The translations under genes were made by a program, and so were the position numbers. From the NCBI GenBank assembly GCA_021413965.1, contig JAIOPI010000038.1:27484-91483 (forward strand): DNA of 64,000 bases, read 5' to 3'. This document shows, piece after piece, positions 35,389-44,360 of this stretch. The notes beneath the pieces were generated by a model. It did no database searches and was not told where the DNA came from. It saw only the letters and a list, made by a program, of their open reading frames with translations. How positions within the stretch are numbered: the stretch's first letter is position 1; every line of letters starts with the position of its first letter. This stretch comes from Lentisphaerota bacterium. GTDB lineage: Bacteria; Verrucomicrobiota; Kiritimatiellia; UBA8416; JAIOPI01.

Positions 35389-36786
35389 TCAGCTTTTGCG
35401 GTCGCGCTGGTTCAGGGGGATGAACGTGCAGTCGGTCGGCCCGGTGTAGATGGCGCGGGGGCGGAAGAGCCGGTTGTGCTCGAGATATTCGAGCACGCGC
35501 GCGGTCCAGCCGGCGACGCGGGACACGGCGAACGTCGGGGTAAACAATTCGGTCGGGATGCCGAGCGCGCGGTACACGAGGCCCGAGAAGAAGTCGACGT
35601 TCGGGTAGATGCCCTTGGCTTTGCCCAGCGTCGTGACGACCACCTTTTCCAGCGCGGCGGCGGTGGCGTACATGCGCTTGGTCTCGGGGTTGTCGCGGGC
35701 GATTTCACGGGCGAGGGGGCCGAGGATGCGCGCGCGCGGATCGTAGGTCTTGTACACGCGGTGCCCGAAGCCGGCGATCTTCTCCTTGCGCGCCTGCTTG
35801 GCGGCGAACCACTGCGGCACGTTGGCGGCGTCGCCAATCTGGTCGAGCATCTTCATGACGTCTTCGTTCGCGCCGCCGTGCAGCGGGCCGGTCAGGGCGG
35901 CGACGCCGGCGCCGACCGAGGCGTACATGTCCGAGAGGGTCGAGGCGACGACCACCGCGGCAAACGTGCTGGCGTTCATGCCGTGGTCCGCATGCAGGAT
36001 CAGCGAGATGTCCATGATGCGCTCTTCCACGGGCGTGGGGCGGCGGCCGTTGAGCATGTAGAGGTAGTTGGCCGCGAAGCTCAGCTCGGGATCGGGATCG
36101 ATGGGCATCTGGCCGCGCTTCACGCGCGCGATGGCCGCGGCGATGGTGGAGACGCCGGACAGCAGGTGCAGGGCGGCGCGGTAGCCGGTTTGCTCATCCT
36201 CTTCGCCGTTGACGGCGCCGGGCGCGCGGGTGAACTGGTAGACCGCCTCGGGCGTGCCCTTGGGCAGGGTTTCCATGGGGATGGAATCCTCGTCCGTGCC
36301 GATGACCTTGCGGGCGCCGCCGCGTGACGGGTTGAGGTCGCGGCTGGTGAATTCCTGGCGCATCAGGTTGGTGCCCAGGCGCAGGGCGGCCATGGCGTGC
36401 ATGTCCTCGACCGGGAAGGACATCAGGCGCCGGAGGGTGAGGGGCACGGAGCGGAACAGGTTCAGCTGCTCCTTGAAGGTGGTCAGTTCAGTGGCCGTGG
36501 GCAGCGAACCGCGGGTCAGGAGGTAGGCCACTTCTTCGAAGGTGGCGTAGGCGCAGAGGTCGAAAATCGTGTAGCCGCGATAGAGGAGGGCGCCCTGGGA
36601 GCCGTTGACGTAGCCGACCTTGCTTTCGCAGGCGATGGCGCCCTCGAGGCCGGGCCCGACTTTGCACTCGACGGGCCACTGCACGTTGCCGCTGAAGGCG
36701 GGCTGCAGGCCACCCTTGATTTCCTTCTGGGCGGCAGCGCCGGCCTTCAGCACGATGTCGGTCACGCGGGCGAGAGTTTTGATCAT
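35389..36786 (-). CDS. gltA: Citrate synthase
   Basis: Condenses acetyl-CoA and oxaloacetate to citrate, the entry step of the TCA cycle. At 465 residues it is normal to slightly long. Catalytic landmarks are HADHGMNAST (first His, near residue 270), GPLHGGANEDVMKML (second His, near 308) and the Asp in YPNVDFFSGLVY (near 410). KIAGFGHRVYKTYDPRA is the substrate-binding stretch. ATG 36,786 is preceded by AAGGAAG about 8 bp upstream on the minus strand. The 272-bp gap to the ABC transporter gene, transcribed the other way, probably holds its promoter, but I see no convincing hexamers. No other TCA gene is adjacent. Confidence 0.95.
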   Translation of the reverse strand: MIKTLARVTDIVLKAGAAAQKEIKGGLQPAFSGNVQWPVECKVGPGLEGAIACESKVGYVNGSQGALLYRGYTIFDLCAYATFEEVAYLLTRGSLPTATELTTFKEQLNLFRSVPLTLRRLMSFPVEDMHAMAALRLGTNLMRQEFTSRDLNPSRGGARKVIGTDEDSIPMETLPKGTPEAVYQFTRAPGAVNGEEDEQTGYRAALHLLSGVSTIAAAIARVKRGQMPIDPDPELSFAANYLYMLNGRRPTPVEERIMDISLILHADHGMNASTFAAVVVASTLSDMYASVGAGVAALTGPLHGGANEDVMKMLDQIGDAANVPQWFAAKQARKEKIAGFGHRVYKTYDPRARILGPLAREIARDNPETKRMYATAAALEKVVVTTLGKAKGIYPNVDFFSGLVYRALGIPTELFTPTFAVSRVAGWTARVLEYLEHNRLFRPRAIYTGPTDCTFIPLNQRDRKS

Positions 36787-37058
36787 GATCGGGCTTCCTT
36801 TCCGTCAATCGCGAGCAGCACGAACCGTTAAAATTAAACACCCCCAACGCAGTGGGGTATAAGCGCAGGCTTCTAGCACCCTCGCGCACAGGTGTCGATG
36901 GTTATTGGCGGCGGGGCATCATCCGGAATGTGGCGCGGTCCAGCATCCGGCCGGGACGGGCGGCGCCACGGGGGGAGGAAACGGGCCCGGGGGGTGGCTT
37001 GACTTGTGGGGGGGGCGTGTCGAATACTGCGGCGGCCGTTCGGCCGCGGGGGACAACG

Positions 37059-38072
37059 ATGCTGCTCGAGGTGGATCAACTCAAGACGTGGTTCGGGGAC
37101 CGGGCGCAGCCGGTGCGCGCGGTGGATGGCGTGAGCCTGACCGTGGCGGAAGGGGCCACGGTGGCGCTGGTGGGCGAGAGCGGGTGCGGGAAAAGCGTGA
37201 CGGCGTTGTCGCTGGCGCGGCTGGTCGACGAGCCGCCGGCTTTTTTCGCGGGCGGGCAGATTCGCTACCAGGGGCGTGACGTGCTGGGCCTATCCGCGCG
37301 GGATTTGCGCGCCCTGCGCGGCGGGGAGATCGCGTACGTGTTTCAAGATCCGTCCACGGCGCTGAATCCGGTCCTCACGGTTGGCTCGCAGATCGCGGAG
37401 AGCCTCCAGCTCCACCGGCCGGACGTGAACATCGCCGACGAGTGCCGCCGGTTGCTTGCGCTGGTGGGGATTCCCGAGGCCGATGCGCGGCTGGGGGCCT
37501 ATCCGCACGAGCTGAGCGGGGGCCAGAAGCAGCGCGTGGCGATTGCGATGGCGCTGGCATGCCGGCCGCGACTGCTGATCGCTGACGAGCCGACCACGGC
37601 CCTCGACGTCACGGTGCAGGCCCAGATCCTGGAGCGGATTGGCGCGCTGCAGCGGGAATTCTCCATGGCGATGTTGCTGATCACGCACAACCTGGGCCTG
37701 GTGGCGGGGCTGGCGGACTGGGTGTACGTGATGTACGCGGGGCGAGTGGTCGAGCAAGGGCCGACGGAGCGGCTGCTGACGCGGCCGGCGCATCCGTACA
37801 CGCGAGGGCTGCTCGACGCCGTGCCGCGCCTGCTGCGTCCCGGATCGCCCGAGGGCGCCCGGTTGAGCGGCATTCCGGGCCGCGTGCCACATCCGGCGCG
37901 GCTGCCGCCGGGCTGCAAGTTTGCACCGCGCTGTTCGCGTTGCGTCGCGCGCTGCGAGGCAGGGGAGCCGGCGCTGCTGCCGATGCATGCCACGGCGGGC
38001 GAGAGTCGGCCCGGGGAGCGGGCCGAAGTGCGGTGCTGGTTTCCACTGGATGAAACCGCGGCGGGCGCCTGA
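37059..38072 (+). CDS. Peptide ABC transporter ATP-binding protein (OppD/DppD)
   Basis: A 337-residue ATPase of the oligopeptide/dipeptide ABC importer family. Walker A (VGESGCGKSVTALSL), the Q-loop, the signature ELSGGQKQRVAIAMAL and Walker B (LLIADEPTTALDVTVQAQ) are intact. The C-terminal extension has the Opp/Dpp Cys pattern (CKFAPRCSRCVARCEAGEP), which holds an Fe-S cluster in some members. ATG 37,059 fits the family start. The OppF-type gene follows after 90 bp. Permease and substrate-binding genes are not visible nearby, so they must be elsewhere in the genome. Confidence 0.9.
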   Translation: MLLEVDQLKTWFGDRAQPVRAVDGVSLTVAEGATVALVGESGCGKSVTALSLARLVDEPPAFFAGGQIRYQGRDVLGLSARDLRALRGGEIAYVFQDPSTALNPVLTVGSQIAESLQLHRPDVNIADECRRLLALVGIPEADARLGAYPHELSGGQKQRVAIAMALACRPRLLIADEPTTALDVTVQAQILERIGALQREFSMAMLLITHNLGLVAGLADWVYVMYAGRVVEQGPTERLLTRPAHPYTRGLLDAVPRLLRPGSPEGARLSGIPGRVPHPARLPPGCKFAPRCSRCVARCEAGEPALLPMHATAGESRPGERAEVRCWFPLDETAAGA

Positions 38073-38110
38073 GCACGCTGGCGTGAGAGACGCGGGAACG
38101 GGAGCGGCGA

Positions 38111-38126
38111 GCGTCGCAAGCGACGC
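38111..38126. repeat. Short perfect hairpin between the two ABC ATPase genes
   Basis: GCGTCGC-AA-GCGACGC forms a perfect 7-bp stem with a 2-bp loop in the 90-bp gap, followed by CCCCAC. The ending resembles that of the GC-rich unit duplicated at 23.6 kb, so it may be a dispersed repeat. A processing or attenuation role between oppD- and oppF-type messages is possible. Confidence 0.45.
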
Positions 38127-38162
38127 CCCACAGGTGGACGATGGCGGGCGGATTGAGGACGT

Positions 38163-39158
38163 ATGGCGTTTCTTGAAGTCGAGCATCTCGTGGTCCATTA
38201 CACGCTTCCCGGCCGGCGTCGTTTTGCCGCGGTGCGGGACGTGTCGCTGCGCGCCGAGCAGGGGCAGTGCGTGGGGCTGGTGGGTGAGAGCGGATGCGGG
38301 AAGACGACGGTGGCGAACGCCATGGTGGGCCTGGTCACGCCCAGCGCAGGGAGCATCCGCGTGGGCGAGACGTCGGTCTGGCCGGGGCATACCGCGCCGC
38401 GGGACCTGGCTCCGCTCGTGCAGATGGTGTTCCAGGACCCGGTGGCCGCACTGAATCCGCGGCTCACCATTGGTGCGGCGCTACGTGAAGTGTTGCTGGT
38501 GCATGGTCGCGTGGCGACGGCGGCGGCGGCGGAAGTCGAATTGGCGGCGCTGCTGGGGCGGGTGGAGCTTGACCCCGAGCTGTCGCGGCGGTTTCCGCAC
38601 GAGCTGAGCGGGGGCCAGCGCCAGCGCGTCTGCATTGCCCGCGCCCTCGCCGTGGGCCCACGGCTGATCGTGGCGGACGAGCCGGTGTCCGCGCTGGATG
38701 TTTCCGTGCAGGTGCAGATCTTGAACCTCCTGAAGAAGTTGCAGCATGACTTAAACATGGGGTTGCTCTTCATCGCGCACGATCTCGCCACCGTGCGCTA
38801 TCTCTGCGAGACCGTGCTCGTCATGTACCGCGGCGAGATTGTGGAGTCCGGCCCGGTGGCAGAGGTGTTCCGCCAGCCGGCGCACCCCTATACGGAATCG
38901 CTGCTGGCGGCGGTGCCGGACATCGATGCGGGATTACGCGCGCGCCACGACGGCGGTAAGCGGCTGGTGCTGCAGGGCGAAGCGCCTCCGCTGACGGCGA
39001 TGATCGCCGGGTGCCCGTTCCATCCGCGGTGTCCGCATCGCGCGTCGCGCTGCGAGACGGAGGTCCCGGCCGCGCACGAGCCCGCGCCTGGGCGGGTGAG
39101 CCGCTGCCACTTTGCCACGGAGATGCAGGCGGGGATGGCGGCGGTGGGCGGGCGGTGA
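38163..39158 (+). CDS. Peptide ABC transporter ATP-binding protein (OppF/DppF)
   Basis: A 331-residue partner ATPase for the gene upstream. Walker A is VGESGCGKTTVANAM, the signature is ELSGGQRQRVCIARAL and Walker B is LIVADEPVSALDVSVQVQ. The C-terminal region has the family Cys cluster (CPFHPRCPHRASRCETEVP). In Opp/Dpp importers the D and F ATPases form the heterodimeric motor. The missing permease genes are noted with the first ATPase. It converges with the acyltransferase gene, leaving a 35-bp gap. Confidence 0.9.
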   Translation: MAFLEVEHLVVHYTLPGRRRFAAVRDVSLRAEQGQCVGLVGESGCGKTTVANAMVGLVTPSAGSIRVGETSVWPGHTAPRDLAPLVQMVFQDPVAALNPRLTIGAALREVLLVHGRVATAAAAEVELAALLGRVELDPELSRRFPHELSGGQRQRVCIARALAVGPRLIVADEPVSALDVSVQVQILNLLKKLQHDLNMGLLFIAHDLATVRYLCETVLVMYRGEIVESGPVAEVFRQPAHPYTESLLAAVPDIDAGLRARHDGGKRLVLQGEAPPLTAMIAGCPFHPRCPHRASRCETEVPAAHEPAPGRVSRCHFATEMQAGMAAVGGR

Positions 39159-39193
39159 GGGGCGGGGCGAATGTCACGCAGAGCTTGCGGAGC

Positions 39194-40117
39194 TTATGTG
39201 GGTGGAGGGGGGGCGCTGGGGGTGGTATCGAGGCGCCAGCGGCGGTGGCCCCACAGGTACTGTTCGGGGTGGGCGCGGATGGCGTCCTCCAGCGCGTGGT
39301 TGATACCCGTGAGGATGGCGAGGATGGCGGCGTGGTTGCGCGGTGCGCCGACGGGGTGCGCGATCTGGCGCCAGTGTAGCTGGTAGCGCAGCGGCCCGAG
39401 GCGCACGCAGGAGACGAAGCCCAGCGGCGCGCCCGAGCGCAGATGCAGCAGCGCGGCGGACGTGTAGGTGGAGGCGGGGCGACCGAAGAAGGGCACGGGG
39501 ATGCCGCGGTCACGGGCATGCTGGTCGATCAGAATCGCCAGGATTTCACCCTGTTTCAGCACCGCGAGCAGTGCCGCGCCGGTGACTTCGTGTTTCATGA
39601 TCATGCGGAACCGGTGTCCAAGCTTGCGCCCCTGGATGAGGTCATCGGTGAAGGGATTGTTCATGCGGCGGGCGATGGCGACGACGGGCTTGTAGTAGGA
39701 AAACGCCTGGCCGACGACTTCCCAGTTGCCGAAGTGAGCGGTGGTCAGGATAGCGCCCTGCCCGGGTTGCTGAACGAGGGTGAGCAGATCGGGGACGCGG
39801 GAGATGTCGATGTGTTCCTGCCAGTTATCTTCCCGGATCAGACGTTCGGCGACGATGGTTTCCACCATCAGCATGGCGAAGTGCTGGAAGGAGCCGCGGG
39901 CGATGCGGGCGGCGTCGGGCGGGGCGGTGGCGATGCCGCTGCGCAGGATGTTGTCGATCGCGATGGCGCGGCGCCGGCGCAGGACGAGGAAAGCAAAAGC
40001 GCCCATGCGGCGGGCGAGCCAGAGAGCGGCGCTGAGCGGCAAGCTGTGGATCAACCCGCGGCCGGCGAGGACGGCGAGGTATTCGCTGAAGTATTGAATG
40101 CGGCGCAAAACGGTCAT
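39194..40117 (-). CDS. LpxL/HtrB-like lipid A acyltransferase
   Basis: A 307-residue lysophospholipid acyltransferase-fold enzyme of the lipid A late acyltransferase family, acting at the inner membrane. The catalytic HX4E motif is TAHFGNWEVVG (near residue 130). The later ILIDQHARDRGIPVPFFG is also typical of LpxL/LpxM. An N-terminal hydrophobic segment anchors it. It would add a secondary acyl chain to Kdo-lipid A or to a related lipid. It is the last of three minus-strand genes, after the LptF/G-type permease and PilT-type ATPase. It ends in a Pro-rich tail (SAPPPPT). Which acyl chain it adds cannot be said. Confidence 0.85.
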   Translation of the reverse strand: MTVLRRIQYFSEYLAVLAGRGLIHSLPLSAALWLARRMGAFAFLVLRRRRAIAIDNILRSGIATAPPDAARIARGSFQHFAMLMVETIVAERLIREDNWQEHIDISRVPDLLTLVQQPGQGAILTTAHFGNWEVVGQAFSYYKPVVAIARRMNNPFTDDLIQGRKLGHRFRMIMKHEVTGAALLAVLKQGEILAILIDQHARDRGIPVPFFGRPASTYTSAALLHLRSGAPLGFVSCVRLGPLRYQLHWRQIAHPVGAPRNHAAILAILTGINHALEDAIRAHPEQYLWGHRRWRLDTTPSAPPPPT

Positions 40118-40173
40118 GGCTGAACAGTATCAGAGTCCACGCGGTGTGGCCACGTCGGCGCGTGCGGTGCGGC

Positions 40174-41265
40174 TCAGGTGGACAGGATGCGCCGGCTCTC
40201 GTCGAGGAAGATGCCCTGCAGGTTCATGCGCAGCGACTCGGGGTTCGACGCATGCTTCATGGCTTCCTCCTCGGACACGAAGCCGTCCTGCACCAGATTG
40301 TAGACGGATTGGTTGAAGGATTGCATGCCATCGTCCCGGCCGGTTTCGATCGCCGCGCCAATGGACTCCAGCACGTTCTTCTCGAGCAGCTTTCGGACGG
40401 TGGGCGTGTTGATCATGATTTCCACGGCCGGGATCAAGCCGCCCTGGAGATCGCGCATGAGGCGCTGACAGATGACGCCGACGAGGTTTGAGGCCATGGC
40501 CAGGCGGACCTGGGCCTGCTCATCGGACGGAAACATGTCCAGGATGCGAGGGATGGCCTGGTCGGCGGTGCCGGCGTGGAGCGTGGACATCACGAGGTGC
40601 CCGGTTTCGGCGGCGAGGATGGCGGTGCGGATGCTGGTGCGGTCGCGCATCTCGCCGATGAGTATGACTTCGGGATCCTGGCGCATGAGGAACTTCAGGG
40701 CGTTCTGGAAGTTCATGGTGTCGAGGCCGACTTCACGCTGGCTGATCAGGGACTGGTCGTCCTCGAACACGTATTCGATGGGATCCTCGACCGTGATGAT
40801 GCGGCGGCGCTGGGTGCGGTTGATTTCGCCGATGATGGAGGCGAGCGTGGTGGACTTGCCGCTGCCGGTGGTGCCGGCCATCAGCAGGATGCCGCGCTGG
40901 GCCTGGGCAAAGGTCCGGATGCGGGCGGGCAGGCGCAACTCTTCCACCGTGGGAATGTTCATCTTCACGTGGCGCATGGCGAGGCAGGGAATGCCTTGCG
41001 ACAGGAAGATGTTCACCCGGAAGCGGCCCACGGCGTCCTCATAGTGGGAGAAGTCCACTTCGTGGTCGTTCTCGAACTGGCGGGCGAGGTAGTCCGGCAT
41101 GAGGTCGCGGACCATGGCGATGGCCGAATCCGCCGTGACAGTCTCGAAGCCGCTTTCGTGGAGGTGCCCGCTGATGCGGAAGAACGGCACTTGTCCGGGC
41201 TTGATGTGGACGTCGGATGCCCGCATTTCCACCGCTTTAGCCAGCAATTCCTTGATGACGGACAT
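40174..41265 (-). CDS. pilT: Type IV pilus twitching ATPase (PilT/PilU family)
   Basis: A 363-residue secretion/retraction ATPase. It begins with the PilT-type ASDVHIKPG motif near residue 17. Walker A is GTTGSGKSTTLASII, the Asp box is VEDPIEYVFEDDQSLISQRE, Walker B is PEVILIGEMRDRTSIR and the His box is HLVMSTLHAGTADQAIPRIL. The C-terminus (GMQSFNQSVYNLVQDGFVSE) fits PilT or PilU. In characterised systems it depolymerises pilin to retract the pilus. No pilus structural genes are nearby. The start at 41,265 follows a GAGGA Shine-Dalgarno; the longer frame is antisense to the permease gene's end. Confidence 0.88.
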   Translation of the reverse strand: MSVIKELLAKAVEMRASDVHIKPGQVPFFRISGHLHESGFETVTADSAIAMVRDLMPDYLARQFENDHEVDFSHYEDAVGRFRVNIFLSQGIPCLAMRHVKMNIPTVEELRLPARIRTFAQAQRGILLMAGTTGSGKSTTLASIIGEINRTQRRRIITVEDPIEYVFEDDQSLISQREVGLDTMNFQNALKFLMRQDPEVILIGEMRDRTSIRTAILAAETGHLVMSTLHAGTADQAIPRILDMFPSDEQAQVRLAMASNLVGVICQRLMRDLQGGLIPAVEIMINTPTVRKLLEKNVLESIGAAIETGRDDGMQSFNQSVYNLVQDGFVSEEEAMKHASNPESLRMNLQGIFLDESRRILST

Positions 41266-41344
41266 GGCGCAATCCTCCTCACTTGCGTTGCTTGCCGTGG
41301 TGTGAGACGCACGATCGTCAAATCGTGGCATCCCGTGCGAAATC

Positions 41345-42445
41345 CTAGCGCATCCTGACGAGCATGGCGACACCAGAAAAGAAAAAGACGATGTTGGAGA
41401 GCCAGGCGCCGAGCCAGGGGCGGACGACGCCGGACTTGCCCAGGAGGAGGCCCACCTGACTGAGGGCGTAGTAGGCAAAGAAGAAGCCGATGGCCAGGAA
41501 AATGCCGGTCAGGGGACTCTGGCGTCCGGTCTTGGCGCCGGCGGGGATGCCGAAGAGGGTGACCACGAGGCAGGCCCAAGGCGTGGCGAGGCGGCTGTGT
41601 ACGTCGTACCATTTCTGCTTGGAGGCGTCGCGGGAGATGTCGGGGTGCTCGCGGAGGTAGCGCAGCATATTGAGGGTGGACAGGAAGAGCCAGTTGCGGG
41701 CTTCGATGACGAGGCTGTCTGGGGTTTCCGTTAATTCGGCCATTTCCTGGACATGGCCGTTCCCGAGGGTCACGGGCGTGAGCGTGCCGATGGGGTTGTC
41801 GGCTTCGTCATAGCGCTGGATGCAGAGATCATGGAACCACCAGGTGCCATCCAGGTACTCGGCGCGAGTGGCGACCAGATCTCGCACGCGGGTGCCATCG
41901 GGGCGCTCCTGCGTGACCTTCACTTTGACGAGATGGCCGGGGTCGTGCTCGTCGAACTGGTCGACGAACCACTGTCGGTGCGTGACCGTGTCGTAGTACA
42001 CCAGGTGGATGGTTTCGGCCTTGTCGGGGAGGGTGAAGCGGCTTTCGCGAAACTTGGTGGTCCAGACAAAGGCGCGCGTGCCGATCGTTTCCTTGGCGAT
42101 GCCGAGGACGACGGTGAACGCCAGGCCGACGGCAAGGAAGGGGAGCAGGATGCGGTACATGCTGACGCCGCTGGCCTGCATGGCAATCAGTTCGTTGCTG
42201 CGTGTCAGGTGCCAGAGGGCGTAGAGCGTTCCCAGCATGAGCGCGGCCGGGGCGATGTACTCGAAGGTGGGCATGAGCAGGGCGGCGTAGTAGGCGGCGA
42301 TCATGTAGCCCGGCGTATGCGATTCGAGAAACTTCGAGAGATGGTCGAAGAGGTCGAGGATCACGAACAGCATGGAAAAGGCGGCCAGGCAATACGCCAG
42401 GGGCACCAGCAGGCTGCGCAACATGTAGCGGTCGAGTATTTTCAT
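41345..42445 (-). CDS. LPS export permease LptF/LptG family (YjgP/YjgQ)
   Basis: A 366-residue inner-membrane permease of the LptF/LptG family. LptB2FG extracts LPS from the inner membrane and passes it to the periplasmic bridge. The pattern is normal: three N-terminal membrane helices (MKILDRYMLRSLLVPLAYCL at the start), a periplasmic jellyroll-like domain in the middle, and three C-terminal helices. SNELIAMQASGVSMYRIL (about residue 85-102) is the family motif at the LptB-coupling site. LptF and LptG are too alike to separate here. A second copy is expected elsewhere. It is the last chromosomal gene before the integrated element. Confidence 0.88.
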   Translation of the reverse strand: MKILDRYMLRSLLVPLAYCLAAFSMLFVILDLFDHLSKFLESHTPGYMIAAYYAALLMPTFEYIAPAALMLGTLYALWHLTRSNELIAMQASGVSMYRILLPFLAVGLAFTVVLGIAKETIGTRAFVWTTKFRESRFTLPDKAETIHLVYYDTVTHRQWFVDQFDEHDPGHLVKVKVTQERPDGTRVRDLVATRAEYLDGTWWFHDLCIQRYDEADNPIGTLTPVTLGNGHVQEMAELTETPDSLVIEARNWLFLSTLNMLRYLREHPDISRDASKQKWYDVHSRLATPWACLVVTLFGIPAGAKTGRQSPLTGIFLAIGFFFAYYALSQVGLLLGKSGVVRPWLGAWLSNIVFFFSGVAMLVRMR

Positions 42446-42677
42446 GGCCGTGCGCACCCAAAGGGTGCCTGAACTGACTTGGGTACGGACCGGGGGGCGG
42501 GAAGTCAAGCGATTCTGTCGGCCAGTGATTCGGTACCCCGACGTTTCACGACATGTCAGGGCGGTTGCGGGGGGGGCCTCGACGGCGGATCGGCGACCCG
42601 CACCGCCAGGAGGATCGACCTGGCCTGGCGCTCAGACCGCAAGGTCGCGCCACGCCTGGACTGAACGATGATGGAAG
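42446..42677. other. Chromosomal intergenic DNA left of the attachment site
   Basis: A 232-bp stretch between the LptF/G start and the tRNA fragment. I see no gene, no convincing promoter hexamers and no terminator. It probably includes the leader of the permease gene on the minus strand. Confidence 0.5.
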
Positions 42678-42722
42678 TGGTCGGGGCGAAGGGATTTGAA
42701 CCCTTGACCTTTTGGTCCCGAA
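42678..42722 (-). tRNA. tRNA-Pro(CGG) 3' fragment: attachment site
   Basis: On the minus strand this 45-bp piece reads as the 3' part of a tRNA. It has the 7-base anticodon loop TTCGGGA (anticodon CGG, with G37 as in tRNA-Pro), the 3' stem half CCAAA, the variable loop AGGTC, a T-arm with 5-bp stem (AAGGG TTCAAAT CCCTT), the acceptor half CGCCCCG, a discriminator A and CCA. The 5' half is missing: upstream sequence has no D-arm, and only 4 of 5 anticodon-stem pairs can form. It is best read as the displaced chromosomal end after integration; the intact tRNA should lie at the far right end. Confidence 0.85.
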
Positions 42723-42774
42723 CTAAACGCAAAACATGCGAAAAGGCCAATGAAAGCGTATGTTTGTCCTTGAA

Positions 42775-42862
42775 CAGTGGTCAAAAAAGGCCGACTGTGG
42801 TTAAAACTGTGGCAAATTTGGTTGGCGGCAGGGCGGAAATCTTGCGCTGAATTGCCCACAGT
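42775..42862 (+). repeat. CTGTGG repeats between att site and integrase gene
   Basis: Three direct copies of a TGTGG-like unit (ACAGTGGTCAAA, ACTGTGGTTAAA, ACTGTGGCAAAT) have GTGG at 42,777, 42,797 and 42,809. An inverted CCACAG lies at 42,856-42,861, just before the integrase start. Such repeats beside an attachment core are typical of arm-type integrase or excisionase binding sites. This is a guess from position and repetition. Confidence 0.4.
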
Positions 42863-42879
42863 TGCGGAGGGCAGCGGCC

Positions 42880-44340
42880 ATGGGTATCGAGCAAAAACCG
42901 GGCAGTAGGTGGTGGTACGGGCGGTGGATGCGCGAGGGGAGGCGGCACTTCGCGTGTCTGCATGTCGAGGTGGTCGGAAGCCCGGGCGAGGCGGCTTTTG
43001 AGCAAAGCCGGGGGGCTGCCGAAGATGCATTCAAGAAGGCCGTGGCGGGCGTGGCGCGCCAGAGCCGGCCGGAGGATCTGGTTCAGGAAATCCACCGGGT
43101 GAGGTTTGGGCACCGGGTCGGTAGGATCGAATTGCCGCACCTCTTCGATGCCTGGAAGAGTATACCCCGCAAACGCCAGCCGCGTGAGCCCTATGTCAAA
43201 TGGGCCGGGCGGACATTTGAGCGACTCCTGGAATTCGTCCAGGCGGAGTTTCCGCGCGTGAAGGAAATGGCGGCCTTGGACAAGAAGGTCGCGGAAGCCT
43301 TCATGCGCCATGAGGAACGGCGCAAGGTCAGCCCGAAGACCTACAACGCGGAACTGATCTTGCTCCGTGGCGCCTTCGAGCATCTCCGCGAGGAGGCCGG
43401 CATGCTGGCGAATCCCTTTGCCAAGATTGTGAGCAAGGACCGGGATACGATCCACCGCCAGCCATTCACGGCCGAGGAAATGAAAGCCATTCTCGAGGCC
43501 GTGAAGGACGATGACCTCATCCGGCCGCTGGTCGTCGTGGGCGTTTGCACCGCCATGCGGCGCGGGGATGCCTGCTTGCTCAAGTGGCCCGCGGTGGACC
43601 TGAAGGCCGGCTTCATCCGGGTGAAGACTTCAAAGACAGGGGAGTCGGTGGAAATCCCCATGTTCCCGCTGTTACGGGATGAACTCAGCACCCGGCCAGC
43701 GGGCAAGACCGGCTTTGTCTTCCCTGAGCTGGCGCAGCTTTACCAGGCGAATCCGGACGGGGTTAATTGGCGGCTCGGAAAGGCCTTCGAGCGGGCTGGC
43801 TTCATCGACACAGCCGAGCTTGAGGAACGGAAGAAGAAAGACCCCGGGCTGTCGATCGTGCACCGCGGGGACGTGCACGTGGAGCGGGAGCCGGGGAGGG
43901 GACTGCACACGGCCAACGTGCGGGGGTTCCACAGCTTCCGCGTAACCTGGATCACCATTGCCCTGGCCGCCGGCGTGCCGCTGGAGATCGTCCAGCGCGT
44001 CACCGGTCACAAGACCGTGGACGTCGTCCTCAAGCACTACTTCCGGCCCGGGCGCGAGGATTTCCGCCGGACTTTGGAAAAGGCCATGCCGCGCTTGTTC
44101 ATGGAGCCAACCCAGAAGGCCCTTCCCAGCCCCAAGGGCGCACCTGCCGTTGCCTTTGAATACCCGGAGGCCTCCACACCGGCGGCGATGCTCCAGACGG
44201 CCATTGAGAGCCTGGAGAAGCAGACGGATCGGAACTGGAAGGCGAACCGGGATGAGGCGCTCCGGGCCCTGCGCGGCGCGGCCGCCGGGATCGAGGGGCG
44301 CATCCTGCACGAGAAGCAGGCGGTGCACACAAAGGCCTGA
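42880..44340 (+). CDS. int: Tyrosine recombinase / integrase
   Basis: A 486-residue site-specific tyrosine recombinase that would integrate and excise the element at tRNA-Pro. All catalytic residues are visible: Arg227 (CTAMRRGDACLL), Lys252 (VKTSKTGESV), His351-x-x-Arg354 (FHSFRVTW), His377 (VTGHKTVDVV) and Tyr387 (LKHYFRPG). Residues ~80-190 form the SAM-like core-binding domain. The N-terminus (GSRWWYGRWMREGRRHFAC) looks like an arm-type DNA-binding segment. The C-terminal ~90 residues after the catalytic domain extend beyond most integrases and are helical. ATG 42,880 has GGAGGG 9 bp upstream. It reads away from the att site into the element. Confidence 0.93.
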   Translation: MGIEQKPGSRWWYGRWMREGRRHFACLHVEVVGSPGEAAFEQSRGAAEDAFKKAVAGVARQSRPEDLVQEIHRVRFGHRVGRIELPHLFDAWKSIPRKRQPREPYVKWAGRTFERLLEFVQAEFPRVKEMAALDKKVAEAFMRHEERRKVSPKTYNAELILLRGAFEHLREEAGMLANPFAKIVSKDRDTIHRQPFTAEEMKAILEAVKDDDLIRPLVVVGVCTAMRRGDACLLKWPAVDLKAGFIRVKTSKTGESVEIPMFPLLRDELSTRPAGKTGFVFPELAQLYQANPDGVNWRLGKAFERAGFIDTAELEERKKKDPGLSIVHRGDVHVEREPGRGLHTANVRGFHSFRVTWITIALAAGVPLEIVQRVTGHKTVDVVLKHYFRPGREDFRRTLEKAMPRLFMEPTQKALPSPKGAPAVAFEYPEASTPAAMLQTAIESLEKQTDRNWKANRDEALRALRGAAAGIEGRILHEKQAVHTKA

Positions 44341-44360
44341 AAACAGTAACTGCGGTCATC

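Noticed and set aside
42678..42760. A complete tRNA-Pro gene
   Set aside because: The anticodon arm, T-arm and acceptor 3' half are present but there is no D-arm or acceptor 5' half on the upstream side.
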